Part shown: piece by piece, positions 7,648 to 15,428 of the stretch
Layout of the letters: every line of letters starts with the position of its first letter
Position numbering within the stretch: the stretch's first letter is position 1
Assembly: GCF_029223525.1 (NCBI RefSeq)
Contig: NZ_JARHTQ010000045.1
Span: forward strand, 1-48,550
From: Streptantibioticus ferralitis
GTDB lineage: Bacteria; Actinomycetota; Actinomycetes; Streptomycetales; Streptomycetaceae
Length of the DNA stretch: 48,550 nucleotides
Direction of reading: 5' to 3'
Position numbers and translations under genes: made by a program
The notes under the pieces: model-generated
What the model saw: the letters and a program-made list of their open reading frames with translations, nothing else
What the model was told of the DNA's origin: nothing
Database searches by the model: none

Positions 7648-8667
7648 ATGCAGTACCGCACCTTGGGCCGCACCGGTGTGCAGGTCAGCTCCCTCGCGCT
7701 CGGCGCGATGAACTTCGGCAAGATCGGGCGCACCACCCAGGACGAGGTCACCGCTATCGTCGACGCCGCTCTCGAGGGCGGGATCAACGTCATCGACACC
7801 GCCGACGCGTACAGCGGTGGCGAGTCGGAAGAGATGGTCGGCAAGGCCATCGCCGGCCGCCGCGACGACATCGTCCTGGCCACGAAGGCGAGCCTGCCGA
7901 TGGGCGACGAGCGCAACCATCAGGGCAGTTCGCGCCGCTGGCTGGTCACCGAGCTGGACAACAGCCTGCGCCGTCTGGGTGTCGATCACGTCGACCTCTA
8001 CCAGATCCACCGGTGGGACCCGAGCACCAGCGACGAGGAGACGCTGTCGGCGTTGACCGACCTGCAGCGCGCGGGAAAGATCCGTTACTTCGGCTCCTCG
8101 ACCTTCCCGGCATACCGCATCGTGCAGGCACAGTGGGCCGCCCGCGAGCACCGCCTGGGCCGTTACGTCACCGAACAGCCCAGCTATTCGATCCTGCAGC
8201 GCGGGATCGAGACCCACGTCCTGCCCGTGACCGAGGAATACGGGCTCGGTGTGCTGGTGTGGAGCCCGTTGGCCTCGGGCTGGCTGTCGGGTGCGATCCG
8301 CGAGGGCCGGGAGATCACCAGCAACCGCTCAGCGTTCATGCCGCAGCGTTTCGATACCACCGTCCCCTCCAACCGGGCCAGGCTCGACGCCGTCGAGCGG
8401 TTGGTCAAGCTCGCCGACGAGGCCGGCCTGACCATGATCCAGCTCGCGCTCGGTTTCGTGACCGCGCATCCCGCCGTGACCAGCGCGCTCATCGGCCCCC
8501 GCACGCTGGACCACCTGCGCTCGCAGCTCGCCGCCGCCGACACCGTGCTCTCCGCCGACGTGCTCGACGCCATCGACACCATCGTCGCCCCCGGTGTCGA
8601 CCTGGCCGCGCACGAGAAGAACGACACTCCGCCCGCCCTGCTCGACCCGGCGCTGCGGCGCCGCTGA
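7648..8667 (+). CDS. Aldo/keto reductase (Kv-beta-like subgroup)
   Basis: A 339-residue NADPH-dependent AKR. The barrel starts MQYRTLGRTGVQVSSLALGA; the catalytic Asp and Tyr appear in NVIDTADAYSGGESE, the Lys in VLATKAS and the His in DLYQIHRWDP. The cofactor-binding end has SALIGPRTLDHLRSQL. TGGAGGAACACGGTC precedes the ATG. Length and motifs are those of voltage-gated-channel-beta-like AKRs that reduce aldehydes and ketones. It is preceded by a double CGGAAC operator and has no adjacent regulator. Confidence 0.93.
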   Translation: MQYRTLGRTGVQVSSLALGAMNFGKIGRTTQDEVTAIVDAALEGGINVIDTADAYSGGESEEMVGKAIAGRRDDIVLATKASLPMGDERNHQGSSRRWLVTELDNSLRRLGVDHVDLYQIHRWDPSTSDEETLSALTDLQRAGKIRYFGSSTFPAYRIVQAQWAAREHRLGRYVTEQPSYSILQRGIETHVLPVTEEYGLGVLVWSPLASGWLSGAIREGREITSNRSAFMPQRFDTTVPSNRARLDAVERLVKLADEAGLTMIQLALGFVTAHPAVTSALIGPRTLDHLRSQLAAADTVLSADVLDAIDTIVAPGVDLAAHEKNDTPPALLDPALRRR

Positions 8668-8821
8668 CCGCCGGGCCCGCCCCGCCAACCACCCAAAGAA
8701 GCCGGGGCGCCTTACACCCTCGCGGGGGTCCAGGCGTGATGCGTGCTCGGATCCTGGATGTCTCGGATGATCTGGTCTGGTGCCGCCGTACCTGCTCGCG
8801 GCGCAACTGCTCTCGGCCGAT

Positions 8822-8918
8822 ATGACAAGCCCTGACCCCGTACCGAAGTTGCGCTGACACGCTTTCTCGTCCTGCACGGCTACGGCATGGGCGGTGTGTG
8901 GTGTTGGCAACCCGTCCA
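8822..8918 (+). pseudogene. N-terminal scrap of an alpha/beta hydrolase
   Basis: ATG at 8822 starts MTSPDPVPKLR and hits TGA. In the next frame the text ALTRFLVLHGYGMGGVWCWQ follows, which matches the oxyanion-hole region (hydrophobic strand, HG, GGxWCW) of alpha/beta hydrolases. It stops at the hairpin at 8925. Very short, so the call is tentative. Confidence 0.35.
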
Positions 8919-8924
8919 CGGGGG

Positions 8925-8967
8925 CCGGGCTGCCTGGGCCGGCCGTGTGGCGGTCCAGGCAGCCCGG
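8925..8967 (-). terminator. Strong 13-bp perfect hairpin
   Basis: CCGGGCTGCCTGG and CCAGGCAGCCCGG are perfect complements around a 17-nt loop. It lies 15 nt downstream of a minus-strand stop at 8983, so it is probably the terminator of the gene whose tail remains at 8983-9065. It could also stop plus-strand transcription from the AKR. Confidence 0.65.
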
Positions 8968-8982
8968 TGGGGTTTCAGGGGT

Positions 8983-9065
8983 TTACCACGCTCCAGCGTT
9001 CGGCGGGGAGTCCTCGCATTTGTAGAGGGTGACGTTGCCGTGGTCGGCGTCGGGGGTCGGCCGGC
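8983..9065 (-). pseudogene. C-terminal tail of an unidentified gene
   Basis: A minus-strand frame encodes ...DADHGNVTLYKCEDSPP... and ends NAGAW-stop at 8985-8983, directly followed by a strong hairpin. Its 5' part is missing because an IS5-type transposase remnant abuts it. The family is not recognised. Confidence 0.35.
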
Positions 9066-9067
9066 CA

Positions 9068-9422
9068 GGTCACCCGCGTGAGCCCCCTGCGGTGTGCTGG
9101 TGGGCACGGATAGAGGTGGAGTCGATGTTGATGTTCCAGTCGACATCGCCCCTTGCGTCGGTGAGGGCCTGGACGTGCTGGAGCAGCCGCTCCCAGGTGC
9201 CGTCGGCCGACCACAGCATGTGCTGTTTGTGAATGGTCTGCCAGGGGCCGAATCGTGCGGGTAACTGGTGCCACTGGCAACCGGTCCCGAGCTGATGGAT
9301 GATCCCGTTGATCACTTGGCGGCGGTCCCGCCATCGGCATCGGCCGCACCGGTTGCTACTCCTGGGGAGTAGCGGCTCAAGCACTGACTACTCGTCATCT
9401 GTGAGATCCCCCCTGCTGGGCA
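9068..9422 (-). pseudogene. IS5-family transposase remnant
   Basis: Read from ATG 9422 the product is MPSRGDLTDDE, then a TAG where the family has Trp, then SVLEPLLPRSSNRCGR and VINGIIHQLGTGCQWHQLP, with the first DDE aspartate in NINIDSTSIRAHQH. The reading ends about 100 residues in, before the second catalytic Asp and the Glu. It has therefore both a nonsense codon and a 3' deletion and cannot be active. Confidence 0.8.
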
Positions 9423-9438
9423 TGACCAGATCGCTCCT

Positions 9439-10296
9439 CTAGGCGGCGATGCTGTCCGCGAGCTGGTCGGCGACGCTGCGCGGCTCACGGCCGAGCAGTT
9501 CCGCCAGCAGAGGGTCGACGCCGGCGAAGCGACCCTCGCGGGCCGCCTGGAATGTGGTGGGCGCCATCCGTGCCATCGTCTCCGGCGTGCCGGTTGCGAC
9601 CTTGTCCGCGATCCACTCCTCATCGTCCATCACGATGCGCTTGACCTCACGGTCACTGATCTTGGATGCCATGGCGGCGATGTCGTCGAACGTCACGGCC
9701 TGGCGTGCGGTGAGCGTGACCGGACCGTCGAACGTCCCGTCACCGGCCAGGATGACCGCTGCCGCTTCGGCGGCGTCGGCGCGGTCGGTCCAGGAAATGG
9801 GCCCGTCGGCCGGGGCCGTGATCGTGCCGGTCTGCTGCCAGGGGCCAAGCAGCCAGCCCAGGCTGTGGGCGTAGAAGCCGTTGCGCAGCGAGGTCCAGGC
9901 GACGCCGGAGTCGGCGAGGAGCTTTTCGGTGGCGGCGTGGTCGCGCGCCGGGTGGAAGGGGCTGTCGGCGCCGGCACCCTGGTGGCTGGTGTAGAGGATG
10001 CGCCGGGCTCCCGCTGCGACGGCGGCCTCGATGCCGACGCGGTGCAGGGCGACCGCGTCGGCGTACGGGTCGTTGGAGGAGACGAGCAGGACCTGCTCGG
10101 CGCCCTCGAAGGAGTGGCGCAGCGCGGCCGGGTCCTCGTAGGAGCCCTGGCGTACCCGTACTCCGCGGTCGGCGAAGTGCGGTGCCTTGGCGGCGTCACG
10201 GACGCTGACACCGATCTGCTCCGCGGGGACTCGTTTGAGGAGGTGCTCGACGGTGGCGCCGTTCAGTGCACCGGTTGCACCAGTGACAACGATCAT
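9439..10296 (-). CDS. NmrA-like NAD(P)-binding reductase (QorB-type)
   Basis: A 285-residue atypical short-chain dehydrogenase. The N-terminus MIVVTGATGALNGATVEHLL is the nucleotide-binding GxxGxxG loop with Ala/Leu substitutions. SHQGAGADSPFHPARDHAATEKLL, given here as SHQGAGADSPF and HAATEKLL, lies where QorB/NmrA proteins place their quinone or regulator site, without the classical YxxxK. It lies 51 nt downstream of a TetR gene on the same strand, so the two may be co-transcribed. Likely an NADPH:quinone reductase or a redox-sensing protein. Confidence 0.87.
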   Translation of the reverse strand: MIVVTGATGALNGATVEHLLKRVPAEQIGVSVRDAAKAPHFADRGVRVRQGSYEDPAALRHSFEGAEQVLLVSSNDPYADAVALHRVGIEAAVAAGARRILYTSHQGAGADSPFHPARDHAATEKLLADSGVAWTSLRNGFYAHSLGWLLGPWQQTGTITAPADGPISWTDRADAAEAAAVILAGDGTFDGPVTLTARQAVTFDDIAAMASKISDREVKRIVMDDEEWIADKVATGTPETMARMAPTTFQAAREGRFAGVDPLLAELLGREPRSVADQLADSIAA

Positions 10297-10347
10297 GATC
10301 GCTCCTTTCGTACCCGCTCCGCGCTCAGCGCGTGCGGGTTTGTCCCA

Positions 10348-10881
10348 TTAGCCGCGCAGGAGCGGCAGGAGGATGTCGTCGACGAGGTGCTCGACGAAGC
10401 GTTCGTCGCACCGCTCGCCGGCGACGACGACGCGGTGCACGATCACGGCCGGTGCGACCTCGGCAAAGAGCTCGGCGGCCTGGGGCGCCAGTTGTTCACC
10501 GTGCCCGATCGCTTGGCGCAGCGGCTGCTCGGTCGCGGCCTCGTCACGGCGCAGAATGCGGCGCATCTCCTCGGCGAGCCTGGGGTCGCTGCGCATACCG
10601 GCGAACAGCGCCCCGAGCAGTCCGATCTCCTGCTCGGCGATCTGTTGCGCCAGCCACGCGACGAGCGAGAGCAGGTTCTCGCGAAGGTCGCCCTCAGCGA
10701 GCCCGGGCGGAGTGGCGTGCGAGCGGTACTCGACCGCGGCGGCGACGAGAGCGGCCTTGTCACGGTAGCGGCGGTAGATCGTCGTCTTCGCCGCCCCGGA
10801 GCGGCCAGCGACCGCCTCCATGGACAACTGCTCGTAACCACATTCAGTCAGCAGGGACAGTGTCGCGTCGAGGATCGCCAC
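10348..10881 (-). CDS. TetR-family transcriptional regulator
   Basis: A 177-residue protein. The HTH is complete (AILDATLSLLTECGYEQLSM, then GAAKTTIYRRYRDKAALV) and the C-terminal domain matches the TetR_C type found in many actinomycete regulators (LGALFAGMRSDPRLAEEMR). Only a GTG at 10881 is available as start, because an in-frame TGA lies 24 nt upstream. The usual polar N-terminal arm is therefore missing and the gene may have a shortened 5' end. No palindrome was found upstream. Confidence 0.85.
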   Translation of the reverse strand: MAILDATLSLLTECGYEQLSMEAVAGRSGAAKTTIYRRYRDKAALVAAAVEYRSHATPPGLAEGDLRENLLSLVAWLAQQIAEQEIGLLGALFAGMRSDPRLAEEMRRILRRDEAATEQPLRQAIGHGEQLAPQAAELFAEVAPAVIVHRVVVAGERCDERFVEHLVDDILLPLLRG

Positions 10882-11154
10882 GTCACGGCCAACTCGGTGG
10901 ACTCATCCACGAATACTCGCAGTCGCATAGGGTGACACAATTTCCGACACTCACACCCTCACCGCGGCTTGGATCTGCGGGCGCCACAGGACGATCCGAA
11001 CACCCTCCCCCCTCCTCGCCGCCACAATCAGATGGCGTCGAGTGCTCGGCGGATCCCTGAACGAATACCATCCCGCACCACCGGGCCGTCCAACCACACA
11101 CCGAAAACCCGCAGTTCAGCTGCCTGAACGGAGTTTTTCACCCTTCAGCAAGCA
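10882..11154. other. Non-coding gap with a weak hairpin
   Basis: No credible gene was seen here. GTTCAG (11114-11119) and CTGAAC (11124-11129) form a 6-bp stem with a 4-nt loop. Read on the minus strand, downstream of the JmjC gene, it is followed by TGCGGGTTTT, the layout of a modest intrinsic terminator for the cluster. Confidence 0.4.
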
Positions 11155-11937
11155 TCAGTACCGGGCGCTGCGAAGGTTCTGCCACGCCTGTTCCGGATGA
11201 GCGTCCCAGTGCTGACGGAGAGCTTCTTCCCGGGCCGAGTACCGGCCCTGGTGGCACAGGCCGCTGTGGAAGATGTTGATGTTCATGCTCAGCGGAGTGT
11301 CACCGGTCACCCAGTGCGGCGTCAGGGCGTGGCTCCACAGCATGTCGCCCGGCTCCATTTTGGCGGACAGTCGTTCGGCGGGGTCATGGGCCGGAGGTAC
11401 CTCGGCCGCGATCTCGGCGTTGACTACAGCCGAGGCCGGCGCCATCCGGTCAGGGTCTCTGTAGCTATTGAAGATCTTGGTGCCCTCCACCTGCCACACC
11501 AGTCCGTTCGGGTTGTCCACGTGGTAGGTGGAGCTGCACCTGTGGCCCGATATGAAAAGTGCGGGGGCGCACCGTTGCCAGGTGAAGCCCTGGGCGGCCA
11601 GGAACGTTCGCCACGGGATCATGACCTTGGTCTGGAAGTCGTGAAGCCAGTTGCCGTAGAACCGGCTGAGGTTGAAGTGGACGAGTCTGAAGGGCCAGGT
11701 TGCGATCTCTTCGACGGGCGCGGTGCGGACGGCCAGGACCCTGGCCGTCCGCACCGCGGGTTCGCCGTCGCCCAGAATCGTGATCTTCGTTTCCGGGTCC
11801 TTTCGGAGGAGATCAAGCACCTCCTGTGCCGGGGGGAACGTGTACGCGAACGGGATCATGGTGGGGGCGATCCTGAAGTTCGGCGGAGTCCGCCAGCTCG
11901 CGGTGAATTCCTCACGTGTCGTCACTAGTCGTAGCAT
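11155..11937 (-). CDS. JmjC/cupin-8-like 2-oxoglutarate/Fe(II) oxygenase
   Basis: A 260-residue protein with a double-stranded beta-helix layout. The iron triad is visible as H139 and D141 in STYHVDNPNG and H208 in ALTPHWVTG, with the family's QVEGTKIF and MEPGDMLW strands between. JmjC-type enzymes hydroxylate or demethylate protein and peptide side chains. Its ATG overlaps the stop of the clan CD peptidase gene (TGATG), so the two are translationally coupled. Inference: it hydroxylates the candidate precursor at 14242-14427 or a product of it. Last gene of the locus. Confidence 0.82.
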   Translation of the reverse strand: MLRLVTTREEFTASWRTPPNFRIAPTMIPFAYTFPPAQEVLDLLRKDPETKITILGDGEPAVRTARVLAVRTAPVEEIATWPFRLVHFNLSRFYGNWLHDFQTKVMIPWRTFLAAQGFTWQRCAPALFISGHRCSSTYHVDNPNGLVWQVEGTKIFNSYRDPDRMAPASAVVNAEIAAEVPPAHDPAERLSAKMEPGDMLWSHALTPHWVTGDTPLSMNINIFHSGLCHQGRYSAREEALRQHWDAHPEQAWQNLRSARY

Positions 11938-14123
11938 CAGGCGGGCTCCAAGGATTCGGGCAGCACAGTGGAGGCGTCATCTTGTCGACCGGATGAGTAA
12001 TGGGTGACGGCGCTGCCGGCCGCAGGCGGACCGGCCGCTGCGGCGACCACGGTGATGGGACGGTTCACCGTCCACAGGTCCCCGTCGCATACGACGGCGG
12101 CACTCAGGTAATAAACACCCACAGGTGTCTCCCGATCCACCGCTACGGTCAATTCGAACGACGGCATCGAATGCTGGCCCGGCAGAAGGCAGATTTCGGC
12201 CTCCGGACCGCCCGAACCCATATTCCACGGGACATGGGCGAATACCAGCCGGGCGGCGAGTTGACGGACCTCACCGGTCGGGGACTGCTCGAAAACACCG
12301 TCCAACCTGTACGTGGTGCTCTCACCGGCCCGGCAGGTCGCAGGCCCCCGCAGGGAGAGCAGCCGAATTCCGTCGGAGGTGTCCGCCACCGGGCCGCAGC
12401 CGGAACAGGTTGTTCTGCGCCGCCGGTGCCCCGAACCTGGCAGGAAGACCTCGGAACTGTCCTGTGGGGAACCGCAGTAGGGACACCTGCCCTCCTCGTC
12501 CCACTGCGCGAGCAGCACGGCCTCGCGCTCGTAGAGGAAGCTGAGGACGGGGCCGCGATCCCGGCAGTAACGGGTGGTGAAGTCAAGTAGTGCCCGGTGC
12601 AGTCCAGTCCAGCGCTGCGCCTCGTCGACGGCGAGCCCGGTCAGATGCGACACCGTACCGTTGAGCAGTGGTGCCCCCTTCGACGAGGCGGCCAGAGCCG
12701 CCGCGTGGTATCGCAGTTCCCAGGACAATTCCGCTTCCAGGGCTTCTGCCCGGCCCGGATCGGTAGCACCGTCCTCACGGGCGAGTTCGACCATGCGCAG
12801 CGACGAGCGCAGACCGGCGAGCCGACTCCAGACGGACTCGACCATGCGTACCGCCGCCGGGGCCTGCGCCCGGTCGTCCGCCCGCAGGGTGACCTCGACC
12901 GACTCGGCACCCGTGTACAGGAGGACGCCTCGCTCCGAACCACGGATGCCGCGCAGCAGCAACCGCTCCTGTTCGACCGGTCGGCCCGCACCGGGGGCGG
13001 CGGTGAGGTAGCAGGCGGTTCCGTCGGGAAGTGCCAGTACCCGCAGGTCGCCGGGGGCCAGGGTAATCCGGGCAGGTGGGCCCCCGCCCCTGCCTGTGTT
13101 CCGGAGGTCGACCGGTCCTTCGTGTCCTGCGTCGTCAGGGGACCGCCAGTCCGGGTCGCCGTAGAGCATCCAGGGCGCACCAGCACCATTGCGCAAGGTG
13201 GCCCGGTTCAGTTCGAGGCAGACGTCACCGAGCCGGTGGCCGGCGCGGTTCAGCGCGAGCGCGTACAGCAACAGCGAATCGTCGGCCTCCACACTCCTGA
13301 ACGGCGTGAGGACGTTGTGGACGTTGTCTCTGGCGAGGAGCTGGTGGATAAGGGCGTACTCGACGTCGAACATCCAGCCGTCGCCGGGCCCGCCGAAGCA
13401 GGTCTGCCATACCAGGACTTCGGCGGCGAGACGGCGCGGGTGAACGAGCGGTGGATCAACGAGCACACTGCCGTTCCGGTGGGCTCGTGCGCAGGGGCCT
13501 CCGGCGACGCAGGTCGGGTGCCGCCCGTCGAGCACCGGAACACTGTGGCTGGTCGGCCGGCGTCGGTCGTCAGCCAGTGGGCAAAGGACGCCAGTGCCGA
13601 GAGGTGCGTCCAGGCCGTTGCTGTGGGTGGCCAGTCCGAGGAGCCGGTACCCGCGAGTGGCTTCGTCCGCGCTGCGTGGATCGTCGAAGGCCCGGATACG
13701 CAACCACTCGCCCGCACCGGGCTCGGTCCCGGAGAAGCCGAACTGACTGGTAGCCGTCGCGCCGGAAAGAAATTCCCGCCCAGTGACCCCGGCCAGCCGG
13801 TCGAGTCGGCGCCGCACCGCACGCCGTCCGCCGGTCGTGGCGATGAAGCCGATACGGCGGTCCATGCTCGTCGCGGCTACCAGGAATTCGTGCAGTCGGC
13901 CCGTCGGGGTGTCTGGGGAGAGCGCGAGAAGGACGACGTCCTCCTCCTTGCCGTGCTTCAGCGGCAGGTTGCGGATATCGCCGGATGGGCAGGCCACCAC
14001 ACGGTGGATGTTCGGGTCGGCTGCCTCCCTCACGGAGTCCAGCGCGGCGCCCATCACGTGAATGGTCTTGCGTTGGTTGTCGATCTCGGTCTCCAGGACG
14101 AGTGGACGGCGGCACGAAGCCAC
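11937..14123 (-). CDS. Caspase-like (clan CD) cysteine peptidase with zinc-ribbon and beta domain
   Basis: Up to 728 residues. Features in order: an alpha/beta region with a hydrophobic strand ending in His-Ser-Asn-Gly (GLATHSNGLDAPLG, H167); a strand ending in the likely nucleophile Cys (VLVWQTCFGGPGD, C242); the segment WMLYGDPDWR, like the LxGDPxLR of gingipain/CHAT-type peptidases; a long helical region; a four-Cys zinc-ribbon (CPYCGS ... CSGCG, about 540-570); and a C-terminal Ig-like beta domain. Clan CD peptidases cut after one specific residue. In this RiPP-like locus the inferred role is leader removal. The GTG at 14123 sits only 6 nt from a large hairpin and lacks a clear ribosome site; GTG 14057 or ATG 14054 are alternatives. 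Confidence 0.72.
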   Translation of the reverse strand: MASCRRPLVLETEIDNQRKTIHVMGAALDSVREAADPNIHRVVACPSGDIRNLPLKHGKEEDVVLLALSPDTPTGRLHEFLVAATSMDRRIGFIATTGGRRAVRRRLDRLAGVTGREFLSGATATSQFGFSGTEPGAGEWLRIRAFDDPRSADEATRGYRLLGLATHSNGLDAPLGTGVLCPLADDRRRPTSHSVPVLDGRHPTCVAGGPCARAHRNGSVLVDPPLVHPRRLAAEVLVWQTCFGGPGDGWMFDVEYALIHQLLARDNVHNVLTPFRSVEADDSLLLYALALNRAGHRLGDVCLELNRATLRNGAGAPWMLYGDPDWRSPDDAGHEGPVDLRNTGRGGGPPARITLAPGDLRVLALPDGTACYLTAAPGAGRPVEQERLLLRGIRGSERGVLLYTGAESVEVTLRADDRAQAPAAVRMVESVWSRLAGLRSSLRMVELAREDGATDPGRAEALEAELSWELRYHAAALAASSKGAPLLNGTVSHLTGLAVDEAQRWTGLHRALLDFTTRYCRDRGPVLSFLYEREAVLLAQWDEEGRCPYCGSPQDSSEVFLPGSGHRRRRTTCSGCGPVADTSDGIRLLSLRGPATCRAGESTTYRLDGVFEQSPTGEVRQLAARLVFAHVPWNMGSGGPEAEICLLPGQHSMPSFELTVAVDRETPVGVYYLSAAVVCDGDLWTVNRPITVVAAAAGPPAAGSAVTHYSSGRQDDASTVLPESLEPA

Positions 14124-14129
14124 GACTAT

Positions 14130-14167
14130 GGGCTTTCCCGGCCGACTCCCGTCGGCCGGGAAAGCCC
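14130..14167 (-). terminator. 17-bp perfect hairpin between precursor and peptidase genes
   Basis: The 17-nt arms GGGCTTTCCCGGCCGAC and GTCGGCCGGGAAAGCCC pair perfectly. On the minus-strand RNA the loop is GGGA, a GNRA tetraloop. No U-tract follows. Its place after a short precursor gene suggests a partial terminator or an mRNA 3'-end stabiliser that sets a high precursor-to-enzyme ratio. Confidence 0.75.
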
Positions 14168-14198
14168 TTGTCGGGTGGGCGGTGGTCCCGGATCAGGT

Positions 14199-14217
14199 CG
14201 TCGTGATGCTCACGACG
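14199..14217 (-). terminator. Second, smaller hairpin after the precursor gene
   Basis: CGTCGTG and CACGACG form a 7-bp perfect stem with a 5-nt loop, 25 nt downstream of the precursor stop codon and 32 nt before the larger hairpin. Confidence 0.5.
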
Positions 14218-14241
14218 CAACCTGACGCGGAAACCGGGGGC

Positions 14242-14427
14242 TTACCAGAAGCACAGGGGCGTGACGATTTCGGCCTTCTGCGAAGCGCTGGCCGACACCT
14301 GCTGGCCCTGCTGCGGGTGGGGCGTGGCGGCGCGCGCCGTGGCCACCGGGATCGCGGCCAGCGCGGCCACACCCGCAGCGATCGCTGTGGCGCGGGTAAC
14401 AGATTTCTTGAGCTGAGAAATATTCAT
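14242..14427 (-). CDS. Candidate RiPP precursor peptide with secretion-type leader
   Basis: A 61-residue peptide. AAGGAG lies 10 nt before ATG 14427; an upstream in-frame ATG at 14487 lacks this. Residues 1-33 look like a Sec signal: K7, K8 and R12, a hydrophobic stretch 13-28, then an A-x-A cleavage motif (A31-R32-A33). The rest is Gln/Ser/Ala-rich, and the chain ends VTPLCFW with Cys59, Phe60 and Trp61 at the C-terminus. It is the only short gene in the block, has its own AT-rich upstream region, and is flanked by radical SAM, oxygenase and peptidase genes. This makes it the best candidate substrate. Family not recognised. It could instead be a small secreted protein. Confidence 0.65.
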   Translation of the reverse strand: MNISQLKKSVTRATAIAAGVAALAAIPVATARAATPHPQQGQQVSASASQKAEIVTPLCFW

Positions 14428-14656
14428 GTCAACCGGACTCCTTGGTGATCCGTTTCGACGGTTTTCGTCGAGAGACCCGATAATCATTCGCCGCAGATGG
14501 ATATGGCGCCCGAATAATCAGGGCCACTCGACGGAATTTACATTAGCCATCGACTTTGCATTACGCAAGCCGAATTCTCGGAAAAGCGGGCAGCGCGTTT
14601 CCTGTCCTCGGGTTTCTGACTTCTTTACTGAATTCCGCTTCCAGAATCTCCGGGGC
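14428..14656 (-). promoter_or_regulatory. AT-rich upstream region of the candidate precursor gene
   Basis: This 229-bp gap is visibly richer in A and T than its surroundings, the only such stretch inside the cluster, and it ends in the precursor's AAGGAG site. Possible weak hexamers on the minus strand are TTGCGT, 17 nt, TAATGT (about 14537-14565). It probably holds a separate promoter for the precursor. Confidence 0.45.
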
Positions 14657-15427
14657 TTATTCCATGGCTGCCTCCGAGGCTTGACGTGCCCCGCCGGACC
14701 TGAACACCACTGCGGCGTTCCCGGAGAGCGCGGCGCGTGCCACGGCGTACGGAGCGCCAAGGGAGCCGGATCCCACAGCGGTGCGGTCAGCCACGATAAA
14801 TTCGGCGATCTCCCGCTTTGCGGCGGGTCCGACCGGTTCCGCGGCAAAAGTGACGGCCACCTGTCGGCGTACTCGGCCGCCGATTGCCGCGCGCTGGAGC
14901 CGGGGTTCAAGGGCGATCACGTCCCCGGGGCCGGTCTCGATCGCCCAGCCGGGTACCTCCGCTTCAGGGAAATCGTCGATCCGGTAGCTTCCGGGTGACC
15001 GGTGCGACCCGGGCAGGACCAGCACTGCCCCGTCCCGCGCGCCGAGGGGGCGATCGTGTAGTACGAACGTGACCAGCCGAGCGCTCCGGAGCAAGGTGCC
15101 GCCGTGCCAGGAGATGTCACCGCGGTATTCGCTCGCCTCTCCGAAAAGGCAGAGGACGGAGGAATCGAGAAGGCCGGCGGCAATATCGGCGAGACCCGAT
15201 GCCGAGACGGCCCTGGTCAGAGCCGGGGAGGCGCCCGGATGATCCACGATGGACCGGTGTTCGGTGTTTTTGCTCAACCGATTCCCCACCGGGGAACCCT
15301 CCTCGATCTCGCGGAAGACATCTCCGGCGAAATCACCGAGCAGCCCCGGGAAGACCTCGAATCCGAAGAGCTCGTACCGCGCGCGGCGCCGAGTGACCTC
15401 TTCCGCCGATTCGTTTGCTTCGGCCAT
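14657..15427 (-). CDS. PhyH-like protein lacking two iron ligands
   Basis: A 256-residue homologue of the neighbouring PhyH oxygenase: both share FGF near the start, a GA-LRV/LVL-PGSH strand, PGDVI and a late RRQ. Where the neighbour has W-H-S-D this protein has W-H-G-G (H108, G110), and where the neighbour has the distal His this one has Arg179. Only one of the three iron ligands is left, although the 2OG-binding Arg region (RRQVAVTF) is kept. HxG alone would recall Fe/2OG halogenases, but those keep the distal His. The likelier reading is a non-catalytic partner or regulator of the PhyH enzyme. The ATG is 1 nt after the upstream stop. Confidence 0.75.
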   Translation of the reverse strand: MAEANESAEEVTRRRARYELFGFEVFPGLLGDFAGDVFREIEEGSPVGNRLSKNTEHRSIVDHPGASPALTRAVSASGLADIAAGLLDSSVLCLFGEASEYRGDISWHGGTLLRSARLVTFVLHDRPLGARDGAVLVLPGSHRSPGSYRIDDFPEAEVPGWAIETGPGDVIALEPRLQRAAIGGRVRRQVAVTFAAEPVGPAAKREIAEFIVADRTAVGSGSLGAPYAVARAALSGNAAVVFRSGGARQASEAAME

Positions 15428-15428
15428 G

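Noticed and set aside
12597-14225. A 542-codon plus-strand frame opposite the peptidase
   Set aside because: The opposite strand has the catalytic motifs, zinc ribbon and operon overlaps; this frame has none.
14242-14427. An FxSxx-COOH-type precursor of the FxsA family
   Set aside because: The C-terminus is TPLCFW and contains no F-x-S motif, so although an FxsT-like protein is nearby the precursor is of another type.
14242-14487. The longer 81-residue version of the precursor from ATG 14487
   Set aside because: It has no ribosome site and would put a polar 20-residue extension before a clear signal-like N-terminus; ATG 14427 has AAGGAG.
14657-15427. A RiPP halogenase, because of the HxG motif
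   Set aside because: Known Fe/2OG halogenases keep the second His. Here that position is Arg179, so an iron site is unlikely.
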